Positions 10,678 to 20,587 of a stretch of DNA of 64,000 nucleotides are shown here, in pieces (within the stretch, counting starts at the first letter, position 1; every line of letters begins with the position of its first letter). A model generated the notes under the pieces. The model made no database searches. It was not told the origin of the DNA and saw only the letters and a list, made by a program, of their open reading frames with translations. The stretch is taken from positions 11,904,001 through 11,968,000 of the forward strand of contig OY754468.1 in the NCBI GenBank assembly GCA_963575645.1, written 5' to 3'. This DNA comes from Xanthostigma xanthostigma (lineage: Eukaryota > Arthropoda > Insecta > Raphidioptera > Raphidiidae). The position numbers were made by a program, and so were the translations under genes.

Positions 10678-11330
10678 TACCATTCCAAACCACAAGTGGG
10701 GAATGGTACTAGTGTAGGTCAAAAATCACTATTCAAACGTTTTACAATTTGAGGTCCCCCCAATCCTAAAAACATATTTTTGGAAAAACTCTGTGCGTCT
10801 GTTAGTCCGTTGGTCTGTGAACACGATACAGGTCAAACGGATGAGCGGATTGAAACCAAATTTTGGGAGGATGTTTGGTATGCAAATATGAAGAGCCCTA
10901 TTGTTTTTGGGGAAAATCCGCATGCGCAGAAGAAGTATATGCTATAACGGTGCTTTTTATATTATAATGGTATACTTTTCATAACAGCTTATTATTCTAT
11001 TTATTTTTTCAAGAAAGTTTCGTTAAAAATGTTTTTCTAAACTTTATAGTTTCGGAATTATATTTTGAAAATAAAAAAAAATCAGCCGCTTTTTTGTTTT
11101 ATGGATCTGTCAGAAATAAACTAGTTAGGCATGCTGTGATTAATTTTTACATGACGCGGAACATATTCTGTAGGTAACCATGGCAACGAATAGCAAATAT
11201 CATATTGAATACTAGCCATTAGCCGCGTCACCTCACGTGATATCAGAAATTTTATTTTCTTTATTATAATCAAAATATGTCAACATTTTTGAAGTTGGAA
11301 TGGTCCCGTCGCTCAATTGGCTGGAGTTTT
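10678..11330. mobile_element. MITE family B, copy 1
   Basis: Collinear with 15,603-16,250 and 42,300-42,850, with a fragment at 61,853-62,160. The left end has TACCATTCCAA and a nearby 'CAAGTGGGGAATGGT'. The right end has the inverse TTGGAATGGT. Shared internal words include 'ATACAGGTCAAACGGATGA' and 'TTATTTTTTCAAGAAAGTTT'. It is non-coding, and the short ORFs inside are not conserved. The superfamily and exact right boundary are not resolved. Confidence 0.7.
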
Positions 11331-11409
11331 TTAGTCCAGTTACAACATCAACATTTTCAATGTTTTCAATTATTTTAGCTCATTAAAAGAATATATTATT
11401 CTATATCAT

Positions 11410-11656
11410 CTGATTTAATACTAATATTATAAAAAGGTAAAGTTTGGATGTAGGAAGTAATCTCCGAAACTACTTATTGATTTCAAAATAGTTTTCACCA
11501 ATATTTAGGATGGTCCTTCGAGATGGACATAGGCTATATATTATCGCGTTAAAATAAAAGCGCTTTTCGTAGAGATCAATTTGCAACGTAAGTCGACGAA
11601 AAAACGGTAGCAATCTACAAATTCGTGCGAAGCCGGACAAGACCGCTAGTAAATAA
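11410..11656 (-). repeat. Inverted copy of the 1,636-1,875 repeat
   Basis: Reverse complement of the fragment at 1,636-1,875, including 'TCGCGTTAAAATAAAAGCG' and a terminal 'AAGCCGGACAAGACCGCTAG'. The two copies are clearly diverged, so it is an old interspersed repeat. Confidence 0.6.
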
Positions 11657-12129
11657 TACAAAGTTGCCCATTTTCGAACATTTTTCAAGCTGAAAATATG
11701 AAAATGTCATTTTATACTATCGAGGAAAACAATTTTAAAAGTAGTAGATAAACCATAACGAGATTAAATTATATATAACGTAAATCTCTATCAATGATAA
11801 ATAAATGCATTGTATAATGTACATATATTTCAGCATAATTATACACAGTGGCAACAAAATAATCCGTCAGCCCTGAATGTATGTTTTGTACACATCCATG
11901 TCGTTGTATAGATGTTCAACTGTTAGTTTAGCGACTTTGTCTTACATTAATAATATTGAAGTGACTTTAGATGTAGGTTTACGTCTTGTGTTTGCGGATC
12001 ATAATATCATGTGAAGATACTTTGTGTCGAATGATAAACGAAAGCCAATTACTAATTAGCAGTTTACAATTTCAATTAGCATTACTGTTTGTTTAGAATG
12101 AAAAAAACAGTGGTACATCGGCACTCTCA
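11657..12129. other. Intergenic DNA, nothing recognised
   Basis: AT-rich with no supported ORF or known repeat signature. Confidence 0.4.
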
Positions 12130-12715
12130 ATAATAATAAATTCCTTTAACTCCTAAGTGGAGCATAGGGCCTCTACGAAAATTTTAAATCTAGTCCTATC
12201 TTTTGCCATATTTTTGAGTTGAAGCCAGGTAGTTCCTTGTTCCATAACTTCTTCACGAACAGTTCTTCTCCACGATGTTTTTGGTCTTCCCCTTTTTCGG
12301 TATCCCTGTGGGTTCCAATCCAAGGCTCTTTTCGCCATGTCGTCATCTGTCTTTCGTAGCGTGTGTCCTATCCAATTCCATTTCCTACGTTTTATAGTTA
12401 CCCAGATTTGTTCAAGACATACACGCTTCCAAAGCTCGTGGTTCGAGACGTGTTCATACCATTTCACCTTGAGGATTGCTCTAAGACATTTGTTTATGAA
12501 GATTTGCAGTTTAGTTGTTATGGCTTTCGTCACTTTCCAAGTTTCAGATCCATATAGAAGGACCGATTTTACATACGAGTTAAAAATACGTAACTTCATT
12601 TTTTTTTAAATCATGCTTGAATGCCAAATACGATTTAAACTTCCAAACGCTTGGGATGCTTTTTTGATTCTACTGTCTATATCCACTTCTGCTCCTCCAT
12701 CATTGGGCACTCTCA
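12130..12715 (-). pseudogene. LINE (non-LTR retrotransposon) 3' fragment
   Basis: On the minus strand the translation first gives DGGAEVDIDSRIKKA and a short bridge (ending in an in-frame stop), then the 148-residue frame 12,599-12,153 with VKSVLLYGSETW, WNWIGHTLRK and RKRGRPKTSWRR. These are classic C-terminal reverse-transcriptase-tail motifs of insect LINEs. It ends near 12,130 in a TTATTATTA-type tail. The reverse transcriptase core is missing, so this is a 5'-truncated dead copy. A shorter plus-strand copy of the same family is at 46,060-46,223. The clade is not assigned. Confidence 0.85.
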
Positions 12716-12786
12716 AGAGTGTTAGATAAATATCCAGATTCGAATATGACTAAACATAATCTCCATATTTTACAGCTGATTAATGG

Positions 12787-13328
12787 CCATATTCACCGAA
12801 CGTAAGTAGTTATTTATTCGATTCATTTGTTCTTCAGGTAGCTATTCCTCCAAATAAATAGCGATAATTCAATTCACCAAACATAATTATACTGTAGGTG
12901 TAAATCTACACTGTCTTACTTCGAGGATATAAATATTTATTCGCCTGATAAAATAATAATGGCCGCCACATAGATCATAATACCTAACCTATAATCGTGG
13001 AGTATTATATCTACAGTTTGTTCTTGTGTATTTATTTATGTGTTGTTTACTAACCTTTTGTGACGTGTATTGTTGTAAAACATTAAAGTTAGTGGATGTT
13101 TTGTGAGCAATTGGGTTAGGATAAAACATTATTATTTTGAAGTTTACACTAGCACAATCGGTTGTATTTTTGGGTGAACGTCAAAATATTCAACAAAAAG
13201 AGCAAGGAGTATGGTGCAGGTTTTTAACTTTTTCTACCTGATATTTTGCTTGGTGAATTGAAAGTAAGTTTTATTCTGTTTCAAGATTAGTAACTTCTAT
13301 CTTTATTAGTGTTCGGTGAATATGGGCA
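12787..13328. mobile_element. MITE family C
   Basis: Inverted ends ATGGCCATATTCACCGAAC (left) and GTTCGGTGAATATGGGCAT (right). A diverged inverted copy spans about 61,060-61,540, and a fragment lies at 690-735. No transposase is encoded. Internal words include 'AAATAAATAGCGATAATTC' and 'GGGTTAGGATAAAACATT'. Confidence 0.7.
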
Positions 13329-13814
13329 TTATGAAGATAGAACAGAGCATACATTCTACTTCTCAGCATTTTAAAATTGAACTGGCCATAATATATACGT
13401 TTTAAGCTTTTGAATTTTATATTTCAGCGCCAACAACTTGAACCAACCACATAAGCAAACTGTTTACACTATGTTAGAATTTATCCCAATTAATGAGGTT
13501 ATAGCCTTATAGGTATCATTAAAAGCTCAACACCAGCTGCTTTTATGACGTCAACAGTCATTTTGTATTTTATTTGTCTTGTCGAGTTAATTAGTATGTA
13601 TTTTATAGTTACAATCATAACATTACATTAGTAGCCATTTTATTCCTGTAACATTTGCAGACGTTTTATGATTCGTTACGGCTTGTTTTTCCGGAACAAT
13701 TAATATTCTATTTTGTATATCGTAGCACTACAATGTATTACAATCCCGCTAGCCAGATTATAATTTGGCTGCCATTTTGTCAATCCAATGTTTTAATATT
13801 GTTACACGCCACTG
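13329..13814. other. Intergenic DNA, nothing recognised
   Basis: No ORF or repeat family recognised. Confidence 0.4.
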
Positions 13815-14130
13815 CTTTCTATCAAATGCTCTAGAATTCTATCGAATGCTCTAGAAGACAACAACAATAAACGCAGGTATAAGAGTTTTTGTGGCGGCCG
13901 GAAGACAAATCCCAAACTTGTACCAACAATAAATTTAGGTATAGAAGGGACCAGAAGATTCTAGAAAACGCTGGAAAGCCTACCCAGCGCCTATAAATAC
14001 GACGAGCTCGGTGAGTCGAGAGCAGTCAGATTTCGTGTGTGAGTGAGTTCATAGTCAAACACGTGCGCGAAATAAATAACTAGGAAATAAATAGTAGTGC
14101 GGAGTGCGGTATAATAGATCATTGATTTCG
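13815..14130 (+). promoter_or_regulatory. Heat-shock-promoter-like sequence
   Basis: HSE-like clusters (TCTAGAATTC near 13,830; GAAGATTCTAGAAAA near 13,954) are followed by a TATA box (CTATAAATAC, 13,991). About 30 bp further on is an arthropod-initiator-like GCAGTCAGAT (14,022). The order and spacing fit an inducible hsp-type core promoter. No coding sequence follows, so it may be part of an old LTR or an orphan promoter. Confidence 0.45.
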
Positions 14131-14551
14131 ATTATATAAAATCTGGTTTAACATAAATAATCTCTTTTATATAGTCAATAGATGAGCTCTCGATGAGTTG
14201 TTTCTGTAGGCGATAACTTTCAACATTTATTTAGCATCTTTTCCACGAAAAAAATAATGTTGTTAGCAAAATTTTTTTCAGATTTTTGGGGATAATAAAT
14301 TTTTGAGTGCTTTCATTTGAGGGTGCAATATTTTTTAATGCGCTATTTTTTTATATTCAAGACTTATTAAATAATGAGCGTTTCATTCATTACTGACCGT
14401 TTGCCATCCGGGCCCGATAACTCTATAAAAAAGTCCAATGCAACATATATTGTCTGTTTAATAGGGACCGGGCAACTTCTTTTATTTCTAATATCCCTTT
14501 TCAAATACCCACACTTCAACGGAAATCAGCCTAGAGAAATTTTAAAATCTA
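14131..14551. other. Intergenic DNA, nothing recognised
   Basis: AT-rich. The 61-residue ORF at 14,374-14,559 has no domain and runs into the neighbouring transposon. Confidence 0.4.
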
Positions 14552-15098
14552 AAGTGTAAACTCCATTTGACGTCACTCGATATAACGACAAACTCCTTAA
14601 AACGTCAAAATTACTTAACTCTAGTTGCTTTACCTTGTTGCTCATACAATGATACACTCTAAATAACGACACACTCACTCTAAATAACGACAACAATACG
14701 TCATCATTTAGCAATAAATAGTACTTGTTTGTTATTTTGTTGCTTTGTTGTCGGCATCATGCGTACCAAAGATTCTAAGAAATTCGTTCTTTTGTTTGTT
14801 GGGATTATCTTTCATATGTTTAGCTCAGCTGCTTATCGATAAGTTATCATATTCTTAGTTGCCCACAAACTTGCAAACTGTGAACATTGTGAGTAAAAAA
14901 AAATCTTTGTGAATTGACGAAAAAGTTTTATTAATACGCCCAATAGAGACGGGAGAAAAGATAACGGATGTTGGAAGACGCTTTGAATTCAGTCCGTATC
15001 AACAATATGCATTATTTTTTCTCTCCGTTTAACGACAACTCTCAATAACGCCACAAAGTGCACAGTCCCTTGAGTGTCGCTATGTAGAGTTTACACTG
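14552..15098. mobile_element. pogo/Tigger-like DNA transposon relic
   Basis: Flanked by TA on both sides. The ends are inverted: AAGTGTAAACTCC at left and GAGTTTACACTG at right. Near 14,905-15,010 a plus-strand reading contains EKVLLIRPIETGEK and DVGRRFEF, resembling the N-terminal helix-turn-helix of pogo-type transposases. Most of the transposase is missing. A related left end (CAGTGTAAACTC) occurs at about 57,037. Confidence 0.6.
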
Positions 15099-15404
15099 TA
15101 TATAAAATCTCTGCTCTTTTACTAAAGACAATTGAGCAGTTGTTAAAAAAATCAACATCAACATGACCGAAGTCGCGGTAAAGGCAAATCTGTAAATGGA
15201 AATATTTTGAACGAAAACAAAATCATTTTCCGATATTAGTAAAACAGAATATGCATTCGTTGTTCTTTTTTTTTGTTTTTTCAATTTCACGGGACACCGT
15301 TCAACAAAATAAAGATGAATGTCTAAATTCGTTCGCAGCGTATAAAACGGTCGATTTACTCTATACTCCTTAATACAGTCAAGAATGTTCAGATAGCATG
15401 TCCA
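15099..15404. other. Intergenic DNA, nothing recognised
   Basis: No supported ORF or repeat family. Confidence 0.4.
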
Positions 15405-15580
15405 ACAATAAATAGTGCGGGACTCGCTGAAAAGACGCCATGGAATGGTGGAGTTCGCGCGACAGGTTCATGTACTACGCCATTACATACAGCCGGCGTA
15501 TATAAGCGTCCCTACAGCAGAACCTCAATTTCTTGTGAACCACTTAGCACTTTGACGGACACTTAAAAATTCAGTTTTGT
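15405..15580 (+). promoter_or_regulatory. TATA-containing promoter-like stretch
   Basis: GCGTATATAAGCG (about 15,497) is preceded by a GC-richer block and followed about 30 bp later by 'AACCTCAATTTC'. There is no ORF downstream. It could be a fragment of an LTR. Weak evidence. Confidence 0.25.
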
Positions 15581-15602
15581 TCCAATTTTGACACTATAGT
15601 TT

Positions 15603-16250
15603 TACCATTCCAACCCACAAGTGGGGAATGGTATTAGTTTAGGTCAAAAATCACTTTTCAAAAATTTTACAATATCTTTCCGTTTTGAGGTCCCCCGAAT
15701 CCAAAAAACATATTTTTGAAAAATCTCTGTGCGTCTGTTAGTCTGTGAACACGATACAGGTCAAACGGATGAATAGATTGAAACAAAATTTTGGGAGGAT
15801 GTTTGGTAGGCAAATATGAAGAGCCCTATTGTTTTTGGGGAAAATCGGCGCATGCACAGAAGAGATATATGCTAAAAAGATGTTTTTTATATAATAATGG
15901 TATACTTTTCATAACGGATTATTATTCTATATATTTTTTCAAGAAAGTTTTGTTCAAAATTTTTTTTCCTAAACTTTATAGTTTCAGAAATATTTTGAAA
16001 ATAAAAAAAAATCAATCGCTCTTTTGTTTTATGGATCTGTCAGAAATAAACAGTTCGGCATGCTTTGATTAATGTTTACATGACGTGGAACATATTATGT
16101 AGGTAACTATGGCAACGAATAGCAAATATATTGAATACTAGCGATTACCCGCGTCACCTCACGCGATATCAAAAATTTTATTTTCTTTATTATAATCAAA
16201 TGTCAACATTTTTGAAGTTGGAATGGTCCCGTCGCCCAATTGGCTGGAAT
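15603..16250. mobile_element. MITE family B, copy 2
   Basis: Collinear with 10,678-11,330 from TACCATTCCAA to TTGGAATGGTCCCG. It has the same internal words ('ACACGATACAGGTCAAACGG', 'TATGGCAACGAATAGC'). Confidence 0.7.
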
Positions 16251-17384
16251 TTTTTTCATATGTTTGAAATTGAAATACTTTTATAAGTTGTTATGTTGTG
16301 ACAATATTGCCTTAGTATAGATATTTGTACGGTGACACAAAGCATACAAGGTATGTATTCTACACTGGAAGATAGACTGCCACACCCGTCTGGCTATAAA
16401 ACGTTCTGTAGTATACGACGGTTTCAGCCGTTGTGTCAAACTTTTGAAGTTTTGTTTATGACGGTCTAAGCAGGTTTGTCAAACATCTTATTTTTAGACT
16501 ATTTATATTTTTATAAGGCCTTATAGAACATCTTTTAAAATTCTTAAAAATACTTTATTAATTTTTCCGGTACAAAATGGCAGCTATCAGACGCATTGCA
16601 GTTGCGATGTTCAATTTGTGGGCGTAATTACAACCCTTAGAGTGAACCTAGAACATCCATTCAAAAAATGTCCTGTTAATAACATTCATAATTCGTAGTT
16701 AAACTTATAAAATATATAAAAAATTGAAAAAAGTATTTAATTTGAAGTTTGAAAAAAGTTCTCGATTTTTCGCATAAAATGTTGATCTATAAACATTTAT
16801 AAATAAAATTTTTGACAATAATTAATTTACCAAACTACGAACAAAACTTTTTTTATATCTGGTAACAATTTTAGCCTAAAATCTGTATTAGTTTTTGAGA
16901 TATTACGCCCACAAATTTCGAAAATGATGATTCACTATAACCTTGGCATTAACAAGCTGTCACTGATTGTTTCCCGATAATGCTATTCAAAACTTATCCT
17001 GTTGTAAACAAATGCGAGAAAAGTCACGGGTAAAAACTAGTAACAAATAAACATGTTTCACTGTACTAGTTTACAGCGTATAGGAATAAGAGCGTCTTTT
17101 TCTTACTATATGCTGGTGGATAGCTGATATCTCCAGCACGACATTGTGCTCGGCGCAATACGAATAATGCAAAGATGCAATACATAAACCCTTTGTACTA
17201 TCTATGTGTATGTGAAAGCCAGTGTTTCCAAAACAGTTTTTATATCGACTTTTAGAGTGCAGTCAAAAAAAGGAGTAACTGTGCCAAATAATGGAAACGC
17301 ATCTCACTACAAAAATGGGTGATGCTGAAATCTGTGAAATCTATTCACTGACTGACTGACCCATTTTCTAGAGATTATGAATAA
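16251..17384. other. Intergenic DNA, nothing recognised
   Basis: AT-rich with no long ORF. I see no inverted ends or tandem structure that I can assign. Confidence 0.4.
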
Positions 17385-17980
17385 CTAGTGTGACCTGTGC
17401 GAATTATTCGCACTAAATAAGCATAATAATTATCAATTTACAAAATTATTTTTTAAAAATGATTGCAAGTATTCAATTCGTTTCTAATTTTGCACACTGC
17501 TTATAACGTTCGTCTTTTTGTTGTATTACAATATGAAGCTCAGATGACAGATCGAAGAAATATTTTACTAAAATTGTCATATAGAGGCGCAAGTAGCAAA
17601 AGCGTTGAGCTAAGCCGTTAGATGGCATCATGCAGCATTGCTGTGACGTTGTTCAGCGTTGCTCGCTGTTTCAAAATTAAAGACGTCAGATGGCAGTATG
17701 CAGTATTGTGTTTGTTGTATTACAATATGAAGGTCAGATGACAAATCGAAGTGTTAACGTTGTTTCAAAATTAAAGCCGTTAGATGGCAGACGTTGTTAA
17801 GCGTTGCTGTATTTTAATTAATTTACAAAAACAAAAGCAATAATAAAATTTTTAGTTGTCGATGTCAGTAGAGCAAGCAATTATCTGTAAAGTGATATAT
17901 AATTTATGTGGAGAAATTGTGAGGTTTTTCTCTAAAAAGGGAGGCAAACATCTTTAACCTTAACGTATTAATATATATGA
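17385..17980 (-). mobile_element. Non-autonomous Helitron-like element, copy 2
   Basis: Inverted copy of 2,691-3,288. On the minus strand it starts TCATATATATTAA at 17,980 and ends hairpin-spacer-CTAG at 17,385. It is preceded by A and followed by T on that strand, as in copy 1. The Polinton target duplication (17,980-17,985) overlaps its first base, so the Helitron was there before the Polinton. Confidence 0.75.
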
Positions 17981-17985
17981 TAACT
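17980..17985. repeat. Left target duplication of the Polinton
   Basis: ATAACT, repeated exactly at 36,131-36,136. A 6-bp duplication is the established Polinton/Maverick size. Confidence 0.9.
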
Positions 17986-18892
17986 AGTAGTGTATATGCT
18001 CATTTCCACCGCCTCAGGTGTCAAATTACACTCTGCTGGTGGTGGGGGTAAGCGTTTCAGTCAGCTCCAATCAGAGCCTTTCCTTTTGTGAGAGAGCATA
18101 ACGCCCCCTTTTGTGAACCAATGAAATGATATGAAACAGACATTATTCTCCAATCCGAGCCTTTCCTTTTGTGAGCCAATCCGAGCCTTTCCTTTTGTGA
18201 GGCGATCAGAGAGCATAACGCCCCCTTTTGTGAACCAATCAGAGAGCATGAAACAGACATTATTCTCCAATCCGAGCCTTTCCTTTTGTGAGAGAGCATG
18301 ACGCCCCTTTCCGTGAACCAATGAGTTGATAGTTATAGCGTTAATCGACTATATTTTGTTGTCGACGGTTGTTACATATGACCATCTGAAAAGAGCGGGA
18401 GATCAGAGAGAGAGAGAGAGAATGGAGGGAACACATGCTTGATAAATCGAATCAATTTATATTTAGTAAAATCATTTAGTTGTTGATTCAAAGTCGTTTA
18501 TTACATGAATGTATTTTCATCTCTAATTCATTGTCATCAGATCAGTCCGTTTTCTCATCACCGGATATTCTCAGATTACAATATAATGATAAAAGTGCAA
18601 TCTCCAATGTGTCACATATATAATATAGTCATATATGCTGACACGTATAAATAATTTAATTAAATAATTTATCAAGAATGTTAATGAGGTTAATTAAGTA
18701 TACTCCGAGCCATCTCTGATCAAAAAAACGGAAGCAAGCTTATATGATAATCCGCAAGATGGACTTGTAACATGAGATGAACACTTGACTATCCGCGCCA
18801 TCTATGATCAAAAAACGGAAGCGACTGCACGCTTCATTATCAGCGTGATGTAAGCTTATGCATTCGGCCGACAGGTGGACTTTTCTGTTGCA
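17986..18892. repeat. Left terminal inverted repeat of the Polinton
   Basis: About 907 bp, matching the reverse complement of 35,116-36,130. It contains sub-repeats ('CCTTTCCTTTTGTGAG', 'ACAGACATTATTCTCC'), seven CCAAT boxes between 18,067 and 18,322, a GA run near 18,405 and 'ATCAAAAAACGGAAGC' units further in. The two arms differ in sub-repeat number. Short ORFs on either strand here are sub-repeat artefacts. Confidence 0.93.
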
Positions 18893-19096
18893 CTAGTCTG
18901 TTCACGCCATCTCTGATCAAAAAACGAGGATATATGAAACACATACTTACCACATACTTCTTTAGTAATAATATCTGAAATATAAAAGATTTCTTTCCCC
19001 AAGGTAGTTTGTTTTTAAATAAAAAGACATATAAAATACGTTTTTATTATTTATTGTAAAAAATCAATACAGAGTTAATAATAATATTGCTTAAAT
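18893..19096. other. Spacer between left inverted repeat and first gene
   Basis: AT-rich. Several TTTATT words (AATAAA on the minus strand) near 19,040-19,060 could serve as poly(A) signals for the minus-strand genes. Confidence 0.4.
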
Positions 19097-19624
19097 CTAA
19101 TTTACTGTATCCATGCTGAACGTATTGATATCTGATCGATTATATTTATCATCATCGTCATCACTACCAAAATCGCAATCGGTGGTGTCGTCTGAATCTT
19201 CGAGTAAATTTTCCGATGTGTCAAAAATAATTTTAATTTTTAAATCACCAACCGTTAATATTTCTTTTTGCGGCTGCAAATCCGTACAATCGATATAGTT
19301 TGAAAGTAATATTTCGTTTGTGTATTTATTTCTTATAATTACTGTAATACCGGCCTCGTGCATTTCCATGTTGTTTTGATTATTATGCACTAAGCTTAGT
19401 ATGTTCTCGACGGATGATGACGATGAATTGACAGTTCTTAGCACCGGACTGAGAATATGAGAGACTGCTTCTATTCGTCTTTTAAACCGTTCACGATCCC
19501 TAGCAATCTGCTCCCACATCCCCACCCTTGCTTTTCGATATGCAAAACTCCAACAAACCATATATTTAATCTCTACCTTATCGTTAAAACGTACAACTTT
19601 TTTTTTATTATTATTTTTATCCAT
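19097..19624 (-). CDS. PPP1R15/GADD34-like protein (PP1-docking), Polinton accessory gene
   Basis: A 175-residue frame from the ATG at 19,624; the open frame extends upstream only to a non-ATG codon. Residues 9-13 read KVVRF, a PP1-docking RVxF motif after a lysine run. Residues 33-51 read RVGMWEQIARDRERFKRRI, matching the conserved core of GADD34/PPP1R15 and the related herpesvirus ICP34.5, with W25 and the YRKAR segment between. Known family members recruit protein phosphatase 1 to dephosphorylate eIF2-alpha and restart translation, and ICP34.5 does this against host PKR. The rest is unlike known members: a Ser run at about 66-70 and an acidic EDSDD/SDDDDD tail. It lies next to the left inverted repeat and overlaps the preceding gene by 8 bp. 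Homology is seen; the anti-shut-off role is inferred. Confidence 0.85.
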   Translation of the reverse strand: MDKNNNKKKVVRFNDKVEIKYMVCWSFAYRKARVGMWEQIARDRERFKRRIEAVSHILSPVLRTVNSSSSSVENILSLVHNNQNNMEMHEAGITVIIRNKYTNEILLSNYIDCTDLQPQKEILTVGDLKIKIIFDTSENLLEDSDDTTDCDFGSDDDDDKYNRSDINTFSMDTVN

Positions 19625-19856
19625 TACAGCTAATAAAGTCAGATATAATTTTTTCACTATAAACTATGGAGATTTCATAAAAGAGTCTTTCGTAATTAAA
19701 AGTGTGTAAAATATCTTTAAGTATAAAAAAATCATTGGAACTTAAGCGTAGACAATTCAACAACTTACACTTATCTAAATACATTTTATAATAAATATTT
19801 ATGCTGTTTGAGTTGTAAACGTACAAGCATAATAAACTGTTTACAAGGTCTTTCAT
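19617..19856 (-). CDS. Small hypothetical protein (79 aa), Polinton
   Basis: An ATG-started frame ending 8 bp inside the GADD34-like gene, in a TGTAATGGATAA overlap. It lies 18 bp after the 210-residue gene, matching the tight packing of the rest of the element. The protein is rich in Leu, Ile, Tyr and Phe ('NDFFILKDILHTFNYERLFY') with no recognised domain or obvious membrane segment. The context supports a real gene; the sequence alone does not prove it. Confidence 0.5.
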   Translation of the reverse strand: MKDLVNSLLCLYVYNSNSINIYYKMYLDKCKLLNCLRLSSNDFFILKDILHTFNYERLFYEISIVYSEKIISDFISCNG

Positions 19857-19874
19857 TTCAATATATCAATATAT

Positions 19875-20498
19875 CTAAATCCCCTCCACTCGAAGACCCG
19901 AGCTTCTGGTGAGATCCGTCTCGACACAACAGATCGTTTCGTTATTAATCGTTAAGTTTCGCTGCAGTTTATGTGTGAGATTATTAAAATCTTGACGAAA
20001 GTTTATATCAACGTTTAAAAGTTTCAACCGCTTCAAATAACTATGCAATTTTTCGTATAGTTGATCGAACGTCCTTTTATCGTTAACTCGCAGATTGATC
20101 ATTTTTACATAACGTGTATTTCTGATAAACACTTCGAAAACTACACGTCCGTCGTCTAGAACGAATCGCGCGAAACGTGGATCTGTCTTTAAAAATCTTA
20201 TACCCTCCTTCCAAGGAACGGGCGTTTTTTGCACAGCGTTATTTTCGTCGAAGCAAAATCCCCATTCTTCTAATTTTTGTTTATTGTCTGCAGAGAGATT
20301 GATAAAACGTCGTCTGTGATTGAACAGTTCTACGCTGAGAATTTCCTCTAAAGTGATCGCAGATGGTCTCTCAGGCACGAAACCAACACACCATTCTTCA
20401 TCATCACTCATAACGGTGCTGAATACACTCATTTTTTCCCAAAGACTGAATTGTTTAAAAACAGTTATGTAGTATTTATGTTGTTTTCCCCACCACAT
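19875..20498 (-). CDS. Hypothetical protein (about 207 aa), Polinton
   Basis: Open frame between the major capsid gene and the 79-residue ORF. The outermost ATG is at 20,498; 20,432 (MSVFSTV) or 20,411 (MSDDEEW) are plausible alternative starts, because the acidic MSDDEEWCVGF sequence looks like a natural N-terminus. The middle has 'RRFINLSADNKQKLEEWGF' and 'RFARFVLDDGRVVFEVFI', and the C-terminal half is basic and helical. I recognise no family. Its place directly after the capsid genes may suggest a virion or late role, but that is speculation. Confidence 0.65.
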   Translation of the reverse strand: MWWGKQHKYYITVFKQFSLWEKMSVFSTVMSDDEEWCVGFVPERPSAITLEEILSVELFNHRRRFINLSADNKQKLEEWGFCFDENNAVQKTPVPWKEGIRFLKTDPRFARFVLDDGRVVFEVFIRNTRYVKMINLRVNDKRTFDQLYEKLHSYLKRLKLLNVDINFRQDFNNLTHKLQRNLTINNETICCVETDLTRSSGLRVEGI

Positions 20499-20587
20499 AA
20501 ATTGCAAAATGTCACTTCCTTCACGAAATATTCGTGTCCGTTGCCCACGACGAATTGATCGTTACAAATTTCAATTCTATGACTCAT

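Noticed and set aside
15791-16072. 93-residue ORF (MGGCLVGKYEEPYCFW...)
   Set aside because: Lies wholly inside MITE family B, and the other copies do not keep the frame.
18057-18321. 80-86 residue ORFs with SHKRKGSDWR-type repeats
   Set aside because: They are translations of the inverted-repeat sub-repeats in two frames and recur at 35,824-36,054. They are not genes.
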